A DNA stretch of 64,000 nucleotides from assembly GCF_900112195.1 (NCBI RefSeq), contig NZ_FOKR01000003.1, positions 1 to 64,000 of the forward strand, in the 5' to 3' direction. The first letter of the stretch is position 1. The number at the start of each line of letters is the position of its first letter. The notes under the pieces were generated by a model. The model worked only from the letters and a program-made list of their open reading frames with translations. It ran no database searches and was not told the DNA's origin. This DNA comes from Butyrivibrio sp. YAB3001. GTDB taxonomy: Bacteria > Bacillota > Clostridia > Lachnospirales > Lachnospiraceae. Below, in pieces: positions 34,031 to 43,091 of the stretch. A program made the translations under genes and the position numbers.

Positions 34031-34209
34031 AGACAGTTATTTTTATCGAAAAATCGGATATTTTTATCATAAATAGCATTTTTTAAACATTTTATTCAAA
34101 AAGAATAAAATTATCTTTTTTTCAAACTATAATAAATGTAATAATCCCTTTATGCTTAACAAATGGTACGAGGTCAGTTTAATAGTTCATAATGATAATG
34201 GAGGATAAA

Positions 34210-34551
34210 ATGAAAACAACAAAAGATCAGATCTGGGTACATGGAATAGAAATCGACAAAACACCTGCAGGAGACGGTGTCGAAAGAATAGTAAAGAGCT
34301 ATACTGATGAGCTCATGGTTGTAGAAAACCATTTTAAAAAAGGTGCTGTCGGCGCGCTTCACAGCCACCCTCATACCCAGATTACGTATGTTGTAAGCGG
34401 CAAGTTTGAGTTCAGTATCGGTGATGAAAAAAGAATAGTTGAAGCAAGTGATACCATGCTAAAAAAAGACGGCATAATCCATGGTTGCACCTGTCTTGAA
34501 GAAGGAATACTTTTGGATATCTTTTCACCGATGCGTGAGGATTTTGTATGA
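34210..34551 (+). CDS. kdgF: KdgF-like cupin, unsaturated uronate isomerase
   Basis: A 113-residue single-domain cupin. Metal ligands appear in AVGALHSHPHTQITYVVSGKFEF and later IIHGCTCLEEGILL, and it ends FSPMREDF, the typical C-terminus of KdgF. KdgF converts 4,5-unsaturated uronates (from pectin or alginate lyases) to the linear keto form. GGAGG lies before ATG 34210; two further ATGs at 34192 and 34198 are too far upstream. It is divergent from dctPQM, suggesting import and breakdown of unsaturated galacturonate. Confidence 0.85.
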   Translation: MKTTKDQIWVHGIEIDKTPAGDGVERIVKSYTDELMVVENHFKKGAVGALHSHPHTQITYVVSGKFEFSIGDEKRIVEASDTMLKKDGIIHGCTCLEEGILLDIFSPMREDFV

Positions 34552-34594
34552 GACAGCATAAACTTAAGTAGCAAATTACATTATTAGAGACAGC

Positions 34595-34635
34595 AAAAAG
34601 AGGAAACAGCATACTTACATGCCGTTTCCTCTTTT
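34595..34635. terminator. Bidirectional terminator between kdgF and the ABC genes
   Basis: AAAGAGGAAAC-GCA and TGC-GTTTCCTCTTT pair over ~15 bases around a short loop, with T-rich tails on both strands. It ends kdgF (plus) and the ABC-exporter operon (minus). Confidence 0.85.
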
Positions 34636-34652
34636 ATTCTTTCATATATTCT

Positions 34653-36590
34653 TTATGCTGTAACACCTTCTTCTTTCATTCCGGTGTACAGGTGATAATA
34701 TCTCTGTTTCTTAGCTATAAGCTCATCATGTGTTCCCTGCTCAACAATTCTGCCCTGCTCAAGAACAATGATACAGTCACTGTTTCTTACAGTTGAAAGT
34801 CTGTGAGCAATTACAAAAGTAGTTCTTCCCTTCATCAGTCTGTCCATACCATCCTGAACAATCTTCTCAGTTCTGGTATCGATTGAAGATGTAGCCTCAT
34901 CAAGAATAAGAACCGGCGGATCTGCTATGGCTGCACGGGCAATTGCAAGAAGCTGCCTCTGACCCTGTGACAGGTTAGCCCCATCTCCTGTAAGCATTGT
35001 ATCATAGCCATCAGGAAGTCTCTTGATAAAGCTGTGGGCATTTGCAAGCTTTGCTGCAGCGATTACTTCTTCATCAGTAGCTCCGAGTTTACCATATCTG
35101 ATATTGTCCTTAACAGTTCCTGTAAAAAGATGTGTATCCTGAAGAACAATACCAAGTGAACGCCTTAAGTCTGCCTTCTTTATCTTATTGATATTGATGT
35201 TATCATAGCGGATCTTACCATCCTGAATATCATAAAATCTGTTGATCAGGTTTGTAATAGTTGTCTTACCTGCACCTGTAGAGCCTACAAATGCTATCTT
35301 CTGTCCTGGAAGCGCATGAAGCACAATATCATGCAGAACCATCTTTTCATCTGTATATCCAAAGTCTACGCCATTAAAGGTAACATCGCCCTCCATCGGC
35401 TGATAAGTTGTAGTATCGCTGGCTTTGTGATAGTGCTTCCAAGCCCAGTGACCTGTGTGATGATCAGCTTCAACAACCTCACCGTTCTTTTCCTCAGCAT
35501 CAACAAGCATTACATATCCGTCATCTGTCTCTGGCTTTTCATCCAAAAGCTTAAAGATACGCTCTGCTCCTGCCAGGGCCATGATGATTGAGTTAAGTGT
35601 CATACTTACCTGGTTGATAGGCATACTAAAGCTCTTATTAAATGTAAGGAAACTTGCAAGTGCTCCAACTGTAAATCCAACAGCCAAATTATCTGAAAGA
35701 GCAATTGCACCACCTATCATCGCGCACAGAACGTAGCTCGTATTACCAAGCTGTGCATTGATAGGTCCAAGTGCGCCTGAATAAGCATTTGCCTTGAAAG
35801 AGCTCTGGAACAGTTCCTCATTAAGCTCATCAAACCTCTTGATGCTCTCCTGCTCGTGGTTAAATACCTTTACAACCTTCTGGCCTGTCATCATCTCTTC
35901 AATATAACCATTCAGCGCACCGATATTTTTCTGCTGAGCCACAAAGTTTTTTCCTGAAGACTTTGTAGCCTTAGCTGAACAGAACAGCATAACACCTACC
36001 ATCAAAAGAGTTACGATAGAAAGTGGAATACTCAAAACCAGCATGGATGCCAGAACGCTCACAATTGTTATTGCAGAATTAAGAAGCTGTGGCATACTCT
36101 GGCTTATCATCTGACGAAGAGTATCAATATCATTAGTGTAGATAGACATTATGTCGCCATGAGCATTTGTATCAAAATACTTGATTGGAAGACTTTCCAT
36201 GTGCTCAAAGAGTTCTTCACGGAGTCTTTTAAGTGTTCCCTGGTTTATATAGATCATTGTCCAGGACTGTATAAATGCTGCAATAACACCGATTGCATAG
36301 AAACATGCAACCCTCGCCATTGCTCCAAGAAGCGGACCATAATCACTGCTGTGACTATCAAGCATGGGCTGTATATATGAATCAATAAGTGTCTTTGTAA
36401 AAAGAGTTCCCTGAACACTTGAAAAAACAGTTACTACGATACAAACTGCCACAATGATCATATGTACAGGATAAAACTTAAAGACATAGCCCATTATTCG
36501 TTTAAAAAGTTTCCCCGGATTTTCAACCTTGGGTCTTGGCATTCCGCGTCTGTTACCGCCTCTGCCTTTTATTTCCTTGACTTCTGCCAT
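34653..36590 (-). CDS. ABC exporter half, catalytic-site competent subunit
   Basis: 645 residues. An N-terminal exporter domain with six helices, then the nucleotide-binding domain from ~390: Walker A VGSTGAGKTT, Q-loop VLQDTHLF, signature LSQGQRQLL, Walker B VLILDEATSSID with catalytic Glu, and His in VIAHRLST. A ~40-residue insert rich in E/H lies between domains (~350-385). It pairs with the upstream gene. The family (BmrC/D, LmrC/D, TM287/288) exports drugs or lipids. Substrate not known. Confidence 0.92.
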   Translation of the reverse strand: MAEVKEIKGRGGNRRGMPRPKVENPGKLFKRIMGYVFKFYPVHMIIVAVCIVVTVFSSVQGTLFTKTLIDSYIQPMLDSHSSDYGPLLGAMARVACFYAIGVIAAFIQSWTMIYINQGTLKRLREELFEHMESLPIKYFDTNAHGDIMSIYTNDIDTLRQMISQSMPQLLNSAITIVSVLASMLVLSIPLSIVTLLMVGVMLFCSAKATKSSGKNFVAQQKNIGALNGYIEEMMTGQKVVKVFNHEQESIKRFDELNEELFQSSFKANAYSGALGPINAQLGNTSYVLCAMIGGAIALSDNLAVGFTVGALASFLTFNKSFSMPINQVSMTLNSIIMALAGAERIFKLLDEKPETDDGYVMLVDAEEKNGEVVEADHHTGHWAWKHYHKASDTTTYQPMEGDVTFNGVDFGYTDEKMVLHDIVLHALPGQKIAFVGSTGAGKTTITNLINRFYDIQDGKIRYDNININKIKKADLRRSLGIVLQDTHLFTGTVKDNIRYGKLGATDEEVIAAAKLANAHSFIKRLPDGYDTMLTGDGANLSQGQRQLLAIARAAIADPPVLILDEATSSIDTRTEKIVQDGMDRLMKGRTTFVIAHRLSTVRNSDCIIVLEQGRIVEQGTHDELIAKKQRYYHLYTGMKEEGVTA

Positions 36591-36618
36591 TTCTTTTTTC
36601 TCCTATTATTCTCTATAC

Positions 36619-38367
36619 TCAGCCTGCCTGGTCAAAGTCAGCATCACCGCTTGCGCCGGTCTGTGACTCATATACTTCACGATAAATATCATTAGTCTTA
36701 AGCAGTTCCTCGTGACTTCCGAATCCATTAACTTTACCATCGTCCATAACTACGATTCTGTCACATCCCTGAACAGAACTGATTCGCTGAGCAATGATAA
36801 GCTTTGTTGTTCCGGGAATTTCCTCAGCAAAGGCTTTTCTTATCTTAGCATCTGTTGAAGTGTCAACAGCGCTTGTTGAATCATCCAGGATCAGGATCTT
36901 AGGCTTTTTAAGGAGTGCTCTTGCAATACAAAGTCTCTGTCTCTGACCTCCGGAAACGTTTGTGCCGCCCTGCTCAATCTCTGTATTGTAACCATTTGGC
37001 ATTTTTTCGATAAATTCATCTGCGCAGGCCATTCTGCATGCTCTCTTACAATCTTCTTCAGTTGCATTCTTATCGCCCCAACGAAGATTATCAAGTATTG
37101 AACCTGAGAAAAGAACATTTTTCTGAAGAACTACAGAAACCTGATCTCTTAAAGTTTCCAGATCATAATCTCTTACGTCAACTCCGCCGACCATAACTTT
37201 ACCACCGGTAACATCATAAAGTCTGCTTATCAGATTTACCAAAGAAGACTTGGCTGAACCGGTTCCACCGATGATTCCAATTGTTTCTCCGGACTTGATT
37301 TCAAGATTTATATCCTTAAGAACAGGTTCTTCGCTTGTCTGGTTATAGGCAAATTCCACATGTTCAAAAGTAATGCTTCCATCCTTAACTTCTTTAACAG
37401 GATTTTCTTTATTCTTAATAGATGTGTCTTCCTCGATAACCTCAGCAATACGCTTTGCGCTTGCAGATGCCATTGTCATCATAACAAAGATCATTCCCAG
37501 CATCATAAGGTTCATAAGGATTGACATACAGTAAGTCAAAAGGCTCATAAGATTACCTGTAGTAAGCTCGCCGCCAACTATCATGTGCGCACCAAACCAG
37601 CTCATCAAAAGGATACACGCATATACAGTTGCAGACATTACAGGGCTCATGAAAACAAGGTTTCTCTCAGCCTTTACGAACATGTTATAAATGTTCATGG
37701 CAGCTTTTTTGAACTTGTCATTTTCATAATCTTCACGGACATATGCCTTTACAACTCGAATAGCAGAAACATTTTCCTGAACACTTTCATTGAGTTCATC
37801 ATACTTTTCAAATACCTGTTTAAAGTACCTGGTTGCTCTGTTCATGATAAAGAAAATGAAGCTTCCAAGGAAAAGAACTGCCACAAGATAAATGCTTGAA
37901 AGTCTTGCGCTTATGGTAAATGCTGCTACCATAGCTATAACAAGTGATGCAGGCGCTCTCATTGCCATTCTCAGGATCATCATATATGCATTCTGAAGGT
38001 TGGTAACATCAGTTGTAAGTCTTGTTACAAGACCTGATGTTGAGAACTTATCAATATTGGCAAAAGAAAATGTCTGAATGTTATCAAACATTGCTTTTCT
38101 AAGATTTTTTGCAAAACCTGCTGATGCATTTGCGCCAAAATACGCACCGCCAAGTCCTGCCAGGAGTCCAAGGATGGCAATTACCACCATCAGTCCTCCG
38201 GTTTTAAAAATCACGCCCATATTATTTCCGTAAATACCATCGTCAACAATCTTTGCCATAAGAATAGGGATTACCATTTCACAGATAACCTCACCTATCA
38301 TACAAAGAGGAGTAAGTATGGACGGGAGCTTGTACTCCTTAATCTGTTTCATTAATGTCTTGATCAT
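36619..38367 (-). CDS. ABC exporter half, degenerate-site subunit
   Basis: 582 residues from ATG 38367. Six-helix exporter domain, then Walker A IGGTGSAKSSL, signature VSGGQRQRL and Walker B ILILDDSTSAVD, where Asp replaces the catalytic Glu, and a Gln (LIIAQRIS) in place of the switch His. Such asymmetry is typical of heterodimeric exporters in which one ATP site is degenerate; it matches the canonical partner gene just downstream. It follows a MarR gene in the same direction. Confidence 0.92.
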   Translation of the reverse strand: MIKTLMKQIKEYKLPSILTPLCMIGEVICEMVIPILMAKIVDDGIYGNNMGVIFKTGGLMVVIAILGLLAGLGGAYFGANASAGFAKNLRKAMFDNIQTFSFANIDKFSTSGLVTRLTTDVTNLQNAYMMILRMAMRAPASLVIAMVAAFTISARLSSIYLVAVLFLGSFIFFIMNRATRYFKQVFEKYDELNESVQENVSAIRVVKAYVREDYENDKFKKAAMNIYNMFVKAERNLVFMSPVMSATVYACILLMSWFGAHMIVGGELTTGNLMSLLTYCMSILMNLMMLGMIFVMMTMASASAKRIAEVIEEDTSIKNKENPVKEVKDGSITFEHVEFAYNQTSEEPVLKDINLEIKSGETIGIIGGTGSAKSSLVNLISRLYDVTGGKVMVGGVDVRDYDLETLRDQVSVVLQKNVLFSGSILDNLRWGDKNATEEDCKRACRMACADEFIEKMPNGYNTEIEQGGTNVSGGQRQRLCIARALLKKPKILILDDSTSAVDTSTDAKIRKAFAEEIPGTTKLIIAQRISSVQGCDRIVVMDDGKVNGFGSHEELLKTNDIYREVYESQTGASGDADFDQAG

Positions 38368-38435
38368 AAATAAAATTTCTCCCTTGTAATTTGTTAAAGA
38401 AACTCTTTTATACATAAAAAAAACTAATTGAAAAA

Positions 38436-38903
38436 CTACATTTTTTCCATGTTATCCACCACTCTGTCCAAAAGTTTCCGAAGCTGCATTTTTTCTTCTT
38501 TCGTAAAGCCGTCTACCATATACTCATCGGTATGTCTCCTAGTTTTCCGGTCCTTTTCTATAAAAGCTTCTCCTTTTGAAGTAAGAGTGATATTTCTGTA
38601 CTTCCTGTTATCAGGGTCAACCACAACCTTTAACATTTCCTTCTCTTCAAGCCTTTTTAGCAGACCTATTGTAGTCGGATGCTTGATACGAAGCGCATCT
38701 GAGATATCCTTCTGCGTAACCTTACAGTCTCTGTGCTCCCAAAGGTAATGCAAAAGAATAAGTTGAGAAAAAGTGATATCTTCCTCTTTAAGACGTCTGT
38801 TTAACAGTGCAACAAAAGATTCATGAATGCACTTAAACTTGAAGCTGATAGGCTCATGTTCACGATCGCGGAAAAATTCCCTTTCTTCCTTGTCTCGATT
38901 CAT
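38436..38903 (-). CDS. MarR-family transcriptional regulator
   Basis: 155 residues from ATG 38903 behind AGAGAGG. A winged helix: FSQLILLHYLWEHRDCKVTQ, ISDALRIKHPTTIGLLKRLE (recognition helix) and the wing VDPDNRKYRNITLTSKG. It precedes the two ABC-exporter genes and has an inverted-repeat operator over its own promoter, so it probably represses itself and the exporter until a ligand is bound. Confidence 0.9.
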   Translation of the reverse strand: MNRDKEEREFFRDREHEPISFKFKCIHESFVALLNRRLKEEDITFSQLILLHYLWEHRDCKVTQKDISDALRIKHPTTIGLLKRLEEKEMLKVVVDPDNRKYRNITLTSKGEAFIEKDRKTRRHTDEYMVDGFTKEEKMQLRKLLDRVVDNMEKM

Positions 38904-38930
38904 CTTCACCTCTCTTTTCCTTTCACATGT

Positions 38931-38976
38931 AGCTAAGTACATATTACATAATACGTAGCTTACTACATATTGTCAA
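38931..38976 (-). promoter_or_regulatory. marR promoter with inverted-repeat operator
   Basis: On the minus strand TTGACA (38971-38976), 17-base spacer and TATTAT (38948-38953). AGCTAAGTA (38931-38939) and TACGTAGCT (38952-38960) form an inverted repeat overlapping the -10 and the start site. This is how MarR autorepression sites are usually placed. Confidence 0.65.
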
Positions 38977-39053
38977 CTCATATATTGCTATTTAAAAAAT
39001 TTTAAGGAATAGTTTAGAAACTTTAACAAATAGAATTGTAATTAAAAAGAAAA

Positions 39054-39077
39054 AGCCCTCCTGAAAATCGGAGGGCT
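39054..39077 (-). terminator. Intrinsic terminator
   Basis: AGCCCTCC (39054-39061) with GGAGGGCT (39070-39077), with a T-rich stretch on the minus-strand 3' side. It ends the transcript of the gene at 39121. Confidence 0.8.
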
Positions 39078-39120
39078 GAAAATGCAAAACGAACACATAT
39101 AAACATCATAATAATCAGTA

Positions 39121-39420
39121 TCAAAAAGCTTTGATTGTAATTTTCTGAGGCTGAACCTGTCTGGCTTCTCCCTTTCTTCCCCGGCTCACAATAGTTTCAC
39201 CAAGGCTTATCATCTGTGCCTTCGCAGCCATAGCCTTCATGATCTGTTTGGCAGCATCCTCGTAATCTTCAACTGCCATGGGAATAACATAGTCGTGGTT
39301 TAAATGCTCAGTAGAAAGAATTGCTGCACGATACCTTGATTCATAACGGATTCCATAAAAAGTACAAATCTCAGTATTGAGCATCCCGTTACTATCTGCG
39401 CATTGCATTGCGATATACAT
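39121..39420 (-). CDS. Small uncharacterised protein
   Basis: 99 residues from ATG 39420 behind AGAGAGGTGG; the frame is open to 39462 but those codons overlap a dispersed repeat. It contains a Cys near residue 7, an N-terminal strand-rich part and an amphipathic helix (EDYEDAAKQIMKAMAAKAQM), then a basic C-terminus (SRGRKGEARQVQPQ). No family recognised. Confidence 0.55.
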   Translation of the reverse strand: MYIAMQCADSNGMLNTEICTFYGIRYESRYRAAILSTEHLNHDYVIPMAVEDYEDAAKQIMKAMAAKAQMISLGETIVSRGRKGEARQVQPQKITIKAF

Positions 39421-39452
39421 AACATCCACCTCTCTATAAATGATTATATATA

Positions 39453-39493
39453 ATGATGTCACGGATTGTTCAAACTTTCGACTTTGACATCAT
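39453..39493. repeat. Dispersed TGATGTCA hairpin repeat, copy 2
   Basis: Same unit as at 32817: stem GATGTCA (39455-39461) / TGACATC (39485-39491) and the shared core. It lies between the FliM-like small gene and the start of the gene at 39420. Confidence 0.6.
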
Positions 39494-39508
39494 ATTATAA
39501 TTCTATGC

Positions 39509-39715
39509 TTAATTCCCCATAGATGCAATCAGTGCATCAATTTCTGCCTGAGATAACATTTTCCCGGGATCTGAAGCAACCGGAGCCGCAGGTGCAGCTG
39601 CTGCAACAGGTGACTGTACCTTGGTGGTAAAACTAAAGCTACCTGGCTGTGGTGAACTTCCCATTATGCTGGCTAAAAGCGCCTGCTGTTCAGCGTTAAG
39701 TACGTTAGCATCCAT
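39509..39715 (-). CDS. Small protein with a C-terminal FliM-like CheY-binding motif
   Basis: 68 residues. It ends with MLSQAEIDALIASMGN, which closely matches the N-terminal CheY-P-binding peptide of FliM (LSQ-(D/A)-EIDALL). In FliM that peptide starts the protein; here it ends a stand-alone short protein preceded by a flexible Ala/Pro/Val linker (VAAAAPAAPVASDPG). The N-terminal 25 residues (EQQALLASIMGSSPQ) show a related helix. No flagellar genes are in the window. It might bind a CheY-like receiver (inference from the motif only). Confidence 0.6.
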   Translation of the reverse strand: MDANVLNAEQQALLASIMGSSPQPGSFSFTTKVQSPVAAAAPAAPVASDPGKMLSQAEIDALIASMGN

Positions 39716-39894
39716 AATCTCACTACCCTTTCAACATCCGTGTCAATACAGTAACATAAGATTATTCTAATCATAGCCCTAAAATAAAGTCAAATAATCT
39801 TTTTATAAACAATTCATCGTATTAATAAACTTGAATTGTAATAAATTAAGCAATACATATTGTCTTCATATACTATATCGGATAAATTGAGGAT

Positions 39895-40536
39895 TTAATT
39901 AACCTTACCTTTTCCTGTCTTACAGATATCATTTAGACAGCAATGCTCGCAGTCAGGTCTCCTTGCAACACATACCGCGCGACCATGGTCAACAAAACGA
40001 TGACAAAGCCCATTTCCTTCTTCGGGTGGAATTATCTTCCAGAGCTCTTTTTCAACTTTGAAAGGTTCCTTTATATCATCAACAAGACCAATGAGATTAC
40101 ATAGCCTTATGCAGTGAGTATCAGTAACTATAGCAGGTTTACCATAGACATCTCCAAGAACGAGGTTTGCGCTTTTCCTTCCAACCCCAGGAAGTTTTAA
40201 CAGTTCTTCCATGGTGTCAGGCACTACGCAGTCATATTCATCTCTTAACATCTTCATACATGCAGAAATATCCCTTGCCTTAGAATTTCCCAGTCCACAT
40301 GGCCGCACAATCTCTTCAATCTTTTCTACGGGCGCATCTGCCAGCGCTTCCACCGTCGGATACTTCTCATATAATAAAGGCGTGATCATATCAACTCTTT
40401 TATCTGTACACTGAGCTGCCAATCTGACACTTACCAAAAGCTGCCATGCTTTGTCATATGCAAGCGTGCACTCAGAATCAGGATATTCTTTTTTTAATCT
40501 GTCGATCACTTCAAGAGCAAGTTTTTTCTTGGTCAT
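39895..40536 (-). CDS. nth: Endonuclease III (DNA glycosylase/AP lyase)
   Basis: 213 residues. The helix-hairpin-helix LLKLPGVGRKSANLVLG contains the catalytic Lys, and the catalytic Asp is in VTDTHCIRLCNL. A C-terminal [4Fe-4S] loop CVARRPDCEHCCLNDICK supplies the four cysteines with usual spacing. It removes oxidised pyrimidines in base-excision repair in the cytoplasm. Ordinary length. Neighbours are unrelated. Confidence 0.96.
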   Translation of the reverse strand: MTKKKLALEVIDRLKKEYPDSECTLAYDKAWQLLVSVRLAAQCTDKRVDMITPLLYEKYPTVEALADAPVEKIEEIVRPCGLGNSKARDISACMKMLRDEYDCVVPDTMEELLKLPGVGRKSANLVLGDVYGKPAIVTDTHCIRLCNLIGLVDDIKEPFKVEKELWKIIPPEEGNGLCHRFVDHGRAVCVARRPDCEHCCLNDICKTGKGKVN

Positions 40537-40662
40537 GTAATAGTTTGTCTCCTAAATTGTAATAATGAAGCCGCAAAAATATATCATTTGCTAAGCCAAT
40601 TTAACAATCACCTTTTTTAAAGTAACACATTCTCTTCATAAGAGACAATATCAAAGACCAAT

Positions 40663-40794
40663 CTACTTGTATTCTTGTTCGATTTCCATTTTCTTCTTTT
40701 CACGGCGCCTTTTAATTGTTACTCCATCATATATAAATAGAATAAAACCAATTACAGTAAACGCAATTCCTATATATATTTTTAAATCACTCAT
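40663..40794 (-). CDS. Small single-pass membrane protein (43 aa)
   Basis: The frame from ATG 40794 to TAG 40663-40665 encodes MSDLKIYIGIAFTVIGFILF and then a basic tail (VTIKRRREKKK) and an acidic end. It has one membrane helix with positive-inside charge after it. It starts 16 bases after the kinase stop, in the same direction, so it likely belongs to that operon. Confidence 0.55.
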   Translation of the reverse strand: MSDLKIYIGIAFTVIGFILFIYDGVTIKRRREKKKMEIEQEYK

Positions 40795-40810
40795 ACGCAA
40801 TTCCCAATAT

Positions 40811-43039
40811 TCACTCTATCCATCCATTCTCTACAGCTTCGCTATACATCGCATCCAAATAGTCCATTTCTAAATCTCCTCCGATTTTTTTACTATTCTT
40901 GTACTTTGTTTTTGCCGTTTCGTAGCAGTATGCAAAAAAAGAATACTCTCTTTCGTTTACTTCTTTATTCTTCTGGACATCCACCTCAAGATATGCCATT
41001 CGTTTATATGCCACATAATTGTCAGGATACTCATTCATCAGTTTCTCAAGAATTTCTTTTGCCTTATTATAATCGGCTTTTTGTTCATATAAAAAAGCAA
41101 GATTTACATAATTTGTGTAATCCTTCCACCCCCTACTTATAGATTTTTCCAACAACTCAATACCCTTTTCTGCAAAAACAGAATCTTGCGTTAGCTGGTA
41201 TAAGTCCACATAGTTTTGAATCTGTGACTGAACAACTTGAAGTTGATAGTCTCCAGGAAGATTATTCATGGCTTTATTTAAAACGCTTACAGCTTCATTT
41301 AACGAGGTCTCATTTTTATTTTCTGTAATGATTAGCTCATTAAGCCCCAAATATGCCCTTAGCAGAACATCATAATCACCTGTAAGTAAAGCTTTTTCTA
41401 TACAGGACTCATAATTCTTTTTCGCATCTGAGTAATTATTTTGAGCCAGATTAACTTCTCCCGCCATAAGATCCATATCAGCTCCGGACACACTTTTTTC
41501 TTCTGCTTCCGAAAGAATTTCTTTTGCCTTTGCAAGCTTTCCTATGACAAGATATGTTTCTGCCAACTCACGATAGCAACTTGCATTTGTATATCCCTTA
41601 GAAATCGCTTTTTCCATAGACTCTATTGCAGACTCATAATCAGGTTCTTCACAGTTTTTAAGACTACTTCCATAAATATAGTATGCCGTTTCTAAATCAG
41701 TCTGCACTGATAAGACCGGATCATCTAAAACATTTTCCTCGAGATATTCTATCGCAGCATCATAATTCTTCTGCGTATAAAGAAAAATCGCCTTATTCAG
41801 GTACACATCCAACTGTTTATTATTTATCTTAACACACTCATCATACAGTTCATCAAACTCTTGAGAACTGATTTCATCGCCGTTCTGAGCCTTTCTTATC
41901 ATTTCCGTCATCAACTCGATATTTCTATCATAAGTAGACAGATTATCCATCTTCCGAGAGTTAATCCCATTAAAAATCAAGGCAACACCTACGCTCATCA
42001 TAAATATTGCAACGCAGAAAAGAAGATTCTGCTGCCGTATTAGTTTCTTATATCTATTATCAAGTTTATGTATTTCATTTAACGCTTTTAAAACATCCGA
42101 AGAACTCTGAAATCTTTTATCAGGTTTCTGTTCCATCGCATGTTCCAAAATATAGCTAAATCCTTCTGATATTTTCGGATCAATAGAATTTGCTGGCGGT
42201 ATTCTTCCTTCTTTTACCTTAGGCCTTACGCCAGTAAGAATATGATATATAGAAGCTGCTGCGCTATAAATATCGGCCCTTTCATCTATATAAAAATCTT
42301 GTTTATGATCTGTATTTACATTTTCGTATCGAAGCTCATCTTTGTCTAAAAAAGCTTCCTCTACAAGAGAAGTTTTTTCATAATCATCGTTGTTTTCTGC
42401 TTCTGCTGATATAATCTCAGTTTTTTCATATTCAAAATTCTCATCACTCTGTTTTGTTTTCTGTTCGCGTTTTCTTTTAAAACCTTCTACCTGCTCCGGT
42501 GCTGAGTAGTCATAGGAAAAGCCATCAATAACAGCTCCCTCACCATCAGCAATTCCAGAAATATTAAAATCAATAAGACAAATATTGTCTTCAGGAGTAA
42601 GCATGATATTATCCGGCTTAATATCACCATGAATTATCTTTGGCTTCCGAGAATGAATATATTCAAGAGTTTCAAATAACTGTCTTGCATATTTAAGCGC
42701 TTCTTTTTGCGAAAAACGCCTTCCGGTATCCATCAGTTTCTTGAACGTTGTCCCCGGAATATAGTCCATAACAGTGTATATACCATCATCAAGCTCAACA
42801 AAATCAAGAACCTGCGGAATATACGAATGTCTAAGATTTTTTAAGGCATCAGTTTCAGTCCTCTTATTCAGGACCTCTGCTGCCTTTTCGTTCATCTTCT
42901 TAAGCACAACGTCTTTACGCAGATTCTTGTGATATGCTTTGTAAACTGTTCCTCCTGAGCCTTCTCCTAATTGCTCCTTTATCTCATAGGTCTCAAGGAA
43001 TGATTTTTTCTTATCATTTGAATTCAAAGTCGTCTCCAT
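40811..43039 (-). CDS. Kinase-TM-TPR protein of the type VII locus (possible EssB analogue)
   Basis: Residues ~15-330 form a Ser/Thr kinase domain: LGEGSGGTVYKAYHKN loop, VVLKKM lysine, IIHGDIKPDNIML (HGD), and IDFNISG, a DFN instead of DFG; an acidic insert sits at ~190-235. One membrane helix lies at ~350-370 (LLFCVAIFMMSVGVALIF), and ~400-740 carry TPR-type helices on the outer side. EssB/YukC of type VII systems is likewise an N-terminal pseudokinase, a single helix and an outer helical domain, so this protein may fill that role (inference). The catalytic Asp and Lys remain, so activity is possible. ATG 43039 has a weak ribosome site. Confidence 0.75.
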   Translation of the reverse strand: METTLNSNDKKKSFLETYEIKEQLGEGSGGTVYKAYHKNLRKDVVLKKMNEKAAEVLNKRTETDALKNLRHSYIPQVLDFVELDDGIYTVMDYIPGTTFKKLMDTGRRFSQKEALKYARQLFETLEYIHSRKPKIIHGDIKPDNIMLTPEDNICLIDFNISGIADGEGAVIDGFSYDYSAPEQVEGFKRKREQKTKQSDENFEYEKTEIISAEAENNDDYEKTSLVEEAFLDKDELRYENVNTDHKQDFYIDERADIYSAAASIYHILTGVRPKVKEGRIPPANSIDPKISEGFSYILEHAMEQKPDKRFQSSSDVLKALNEIHKLDNRYKKLIRQQNLLFCVAIFMMSVGVALIFNGINSRKMDNLSTYDRNIELMTEMIRKAQNGDEISSQEFDELYDECVKINNKQLDVYLNKAIFLYTQKNYDAAIEYLEENVLDDPVLSVQTDLETAYYIYGSSLKNCEEPDYESAIESMEKAISKGYTNASCYRELAETYLVIGKLAKAKEILSEAEEKSVSGADMDLMAGEVNLAQNNYSDAKKNYESCIEKALLTGDYDVLLRAYLGLNELIITENKNETSLNEAVSVLNKAMNNLPGDYQLQVVQSQIQNYVDLYQLTQDSVFAEKGIELLEKSISRGWKDYTNYVNLAFLYEQKADYNKAKEILEKLMNEYPDNYVAYKRMAYLEVDVQKNKEVNEREYSFFAYCYETAKTKYKNSKKIGGDLEMDYLDAMYSEAVENGWIE

Positions 43040-43091
43040 GGGGAATATAGTCTTAGTAGATTTATGCTATGGTTAAAAAAAATAAATGTTA

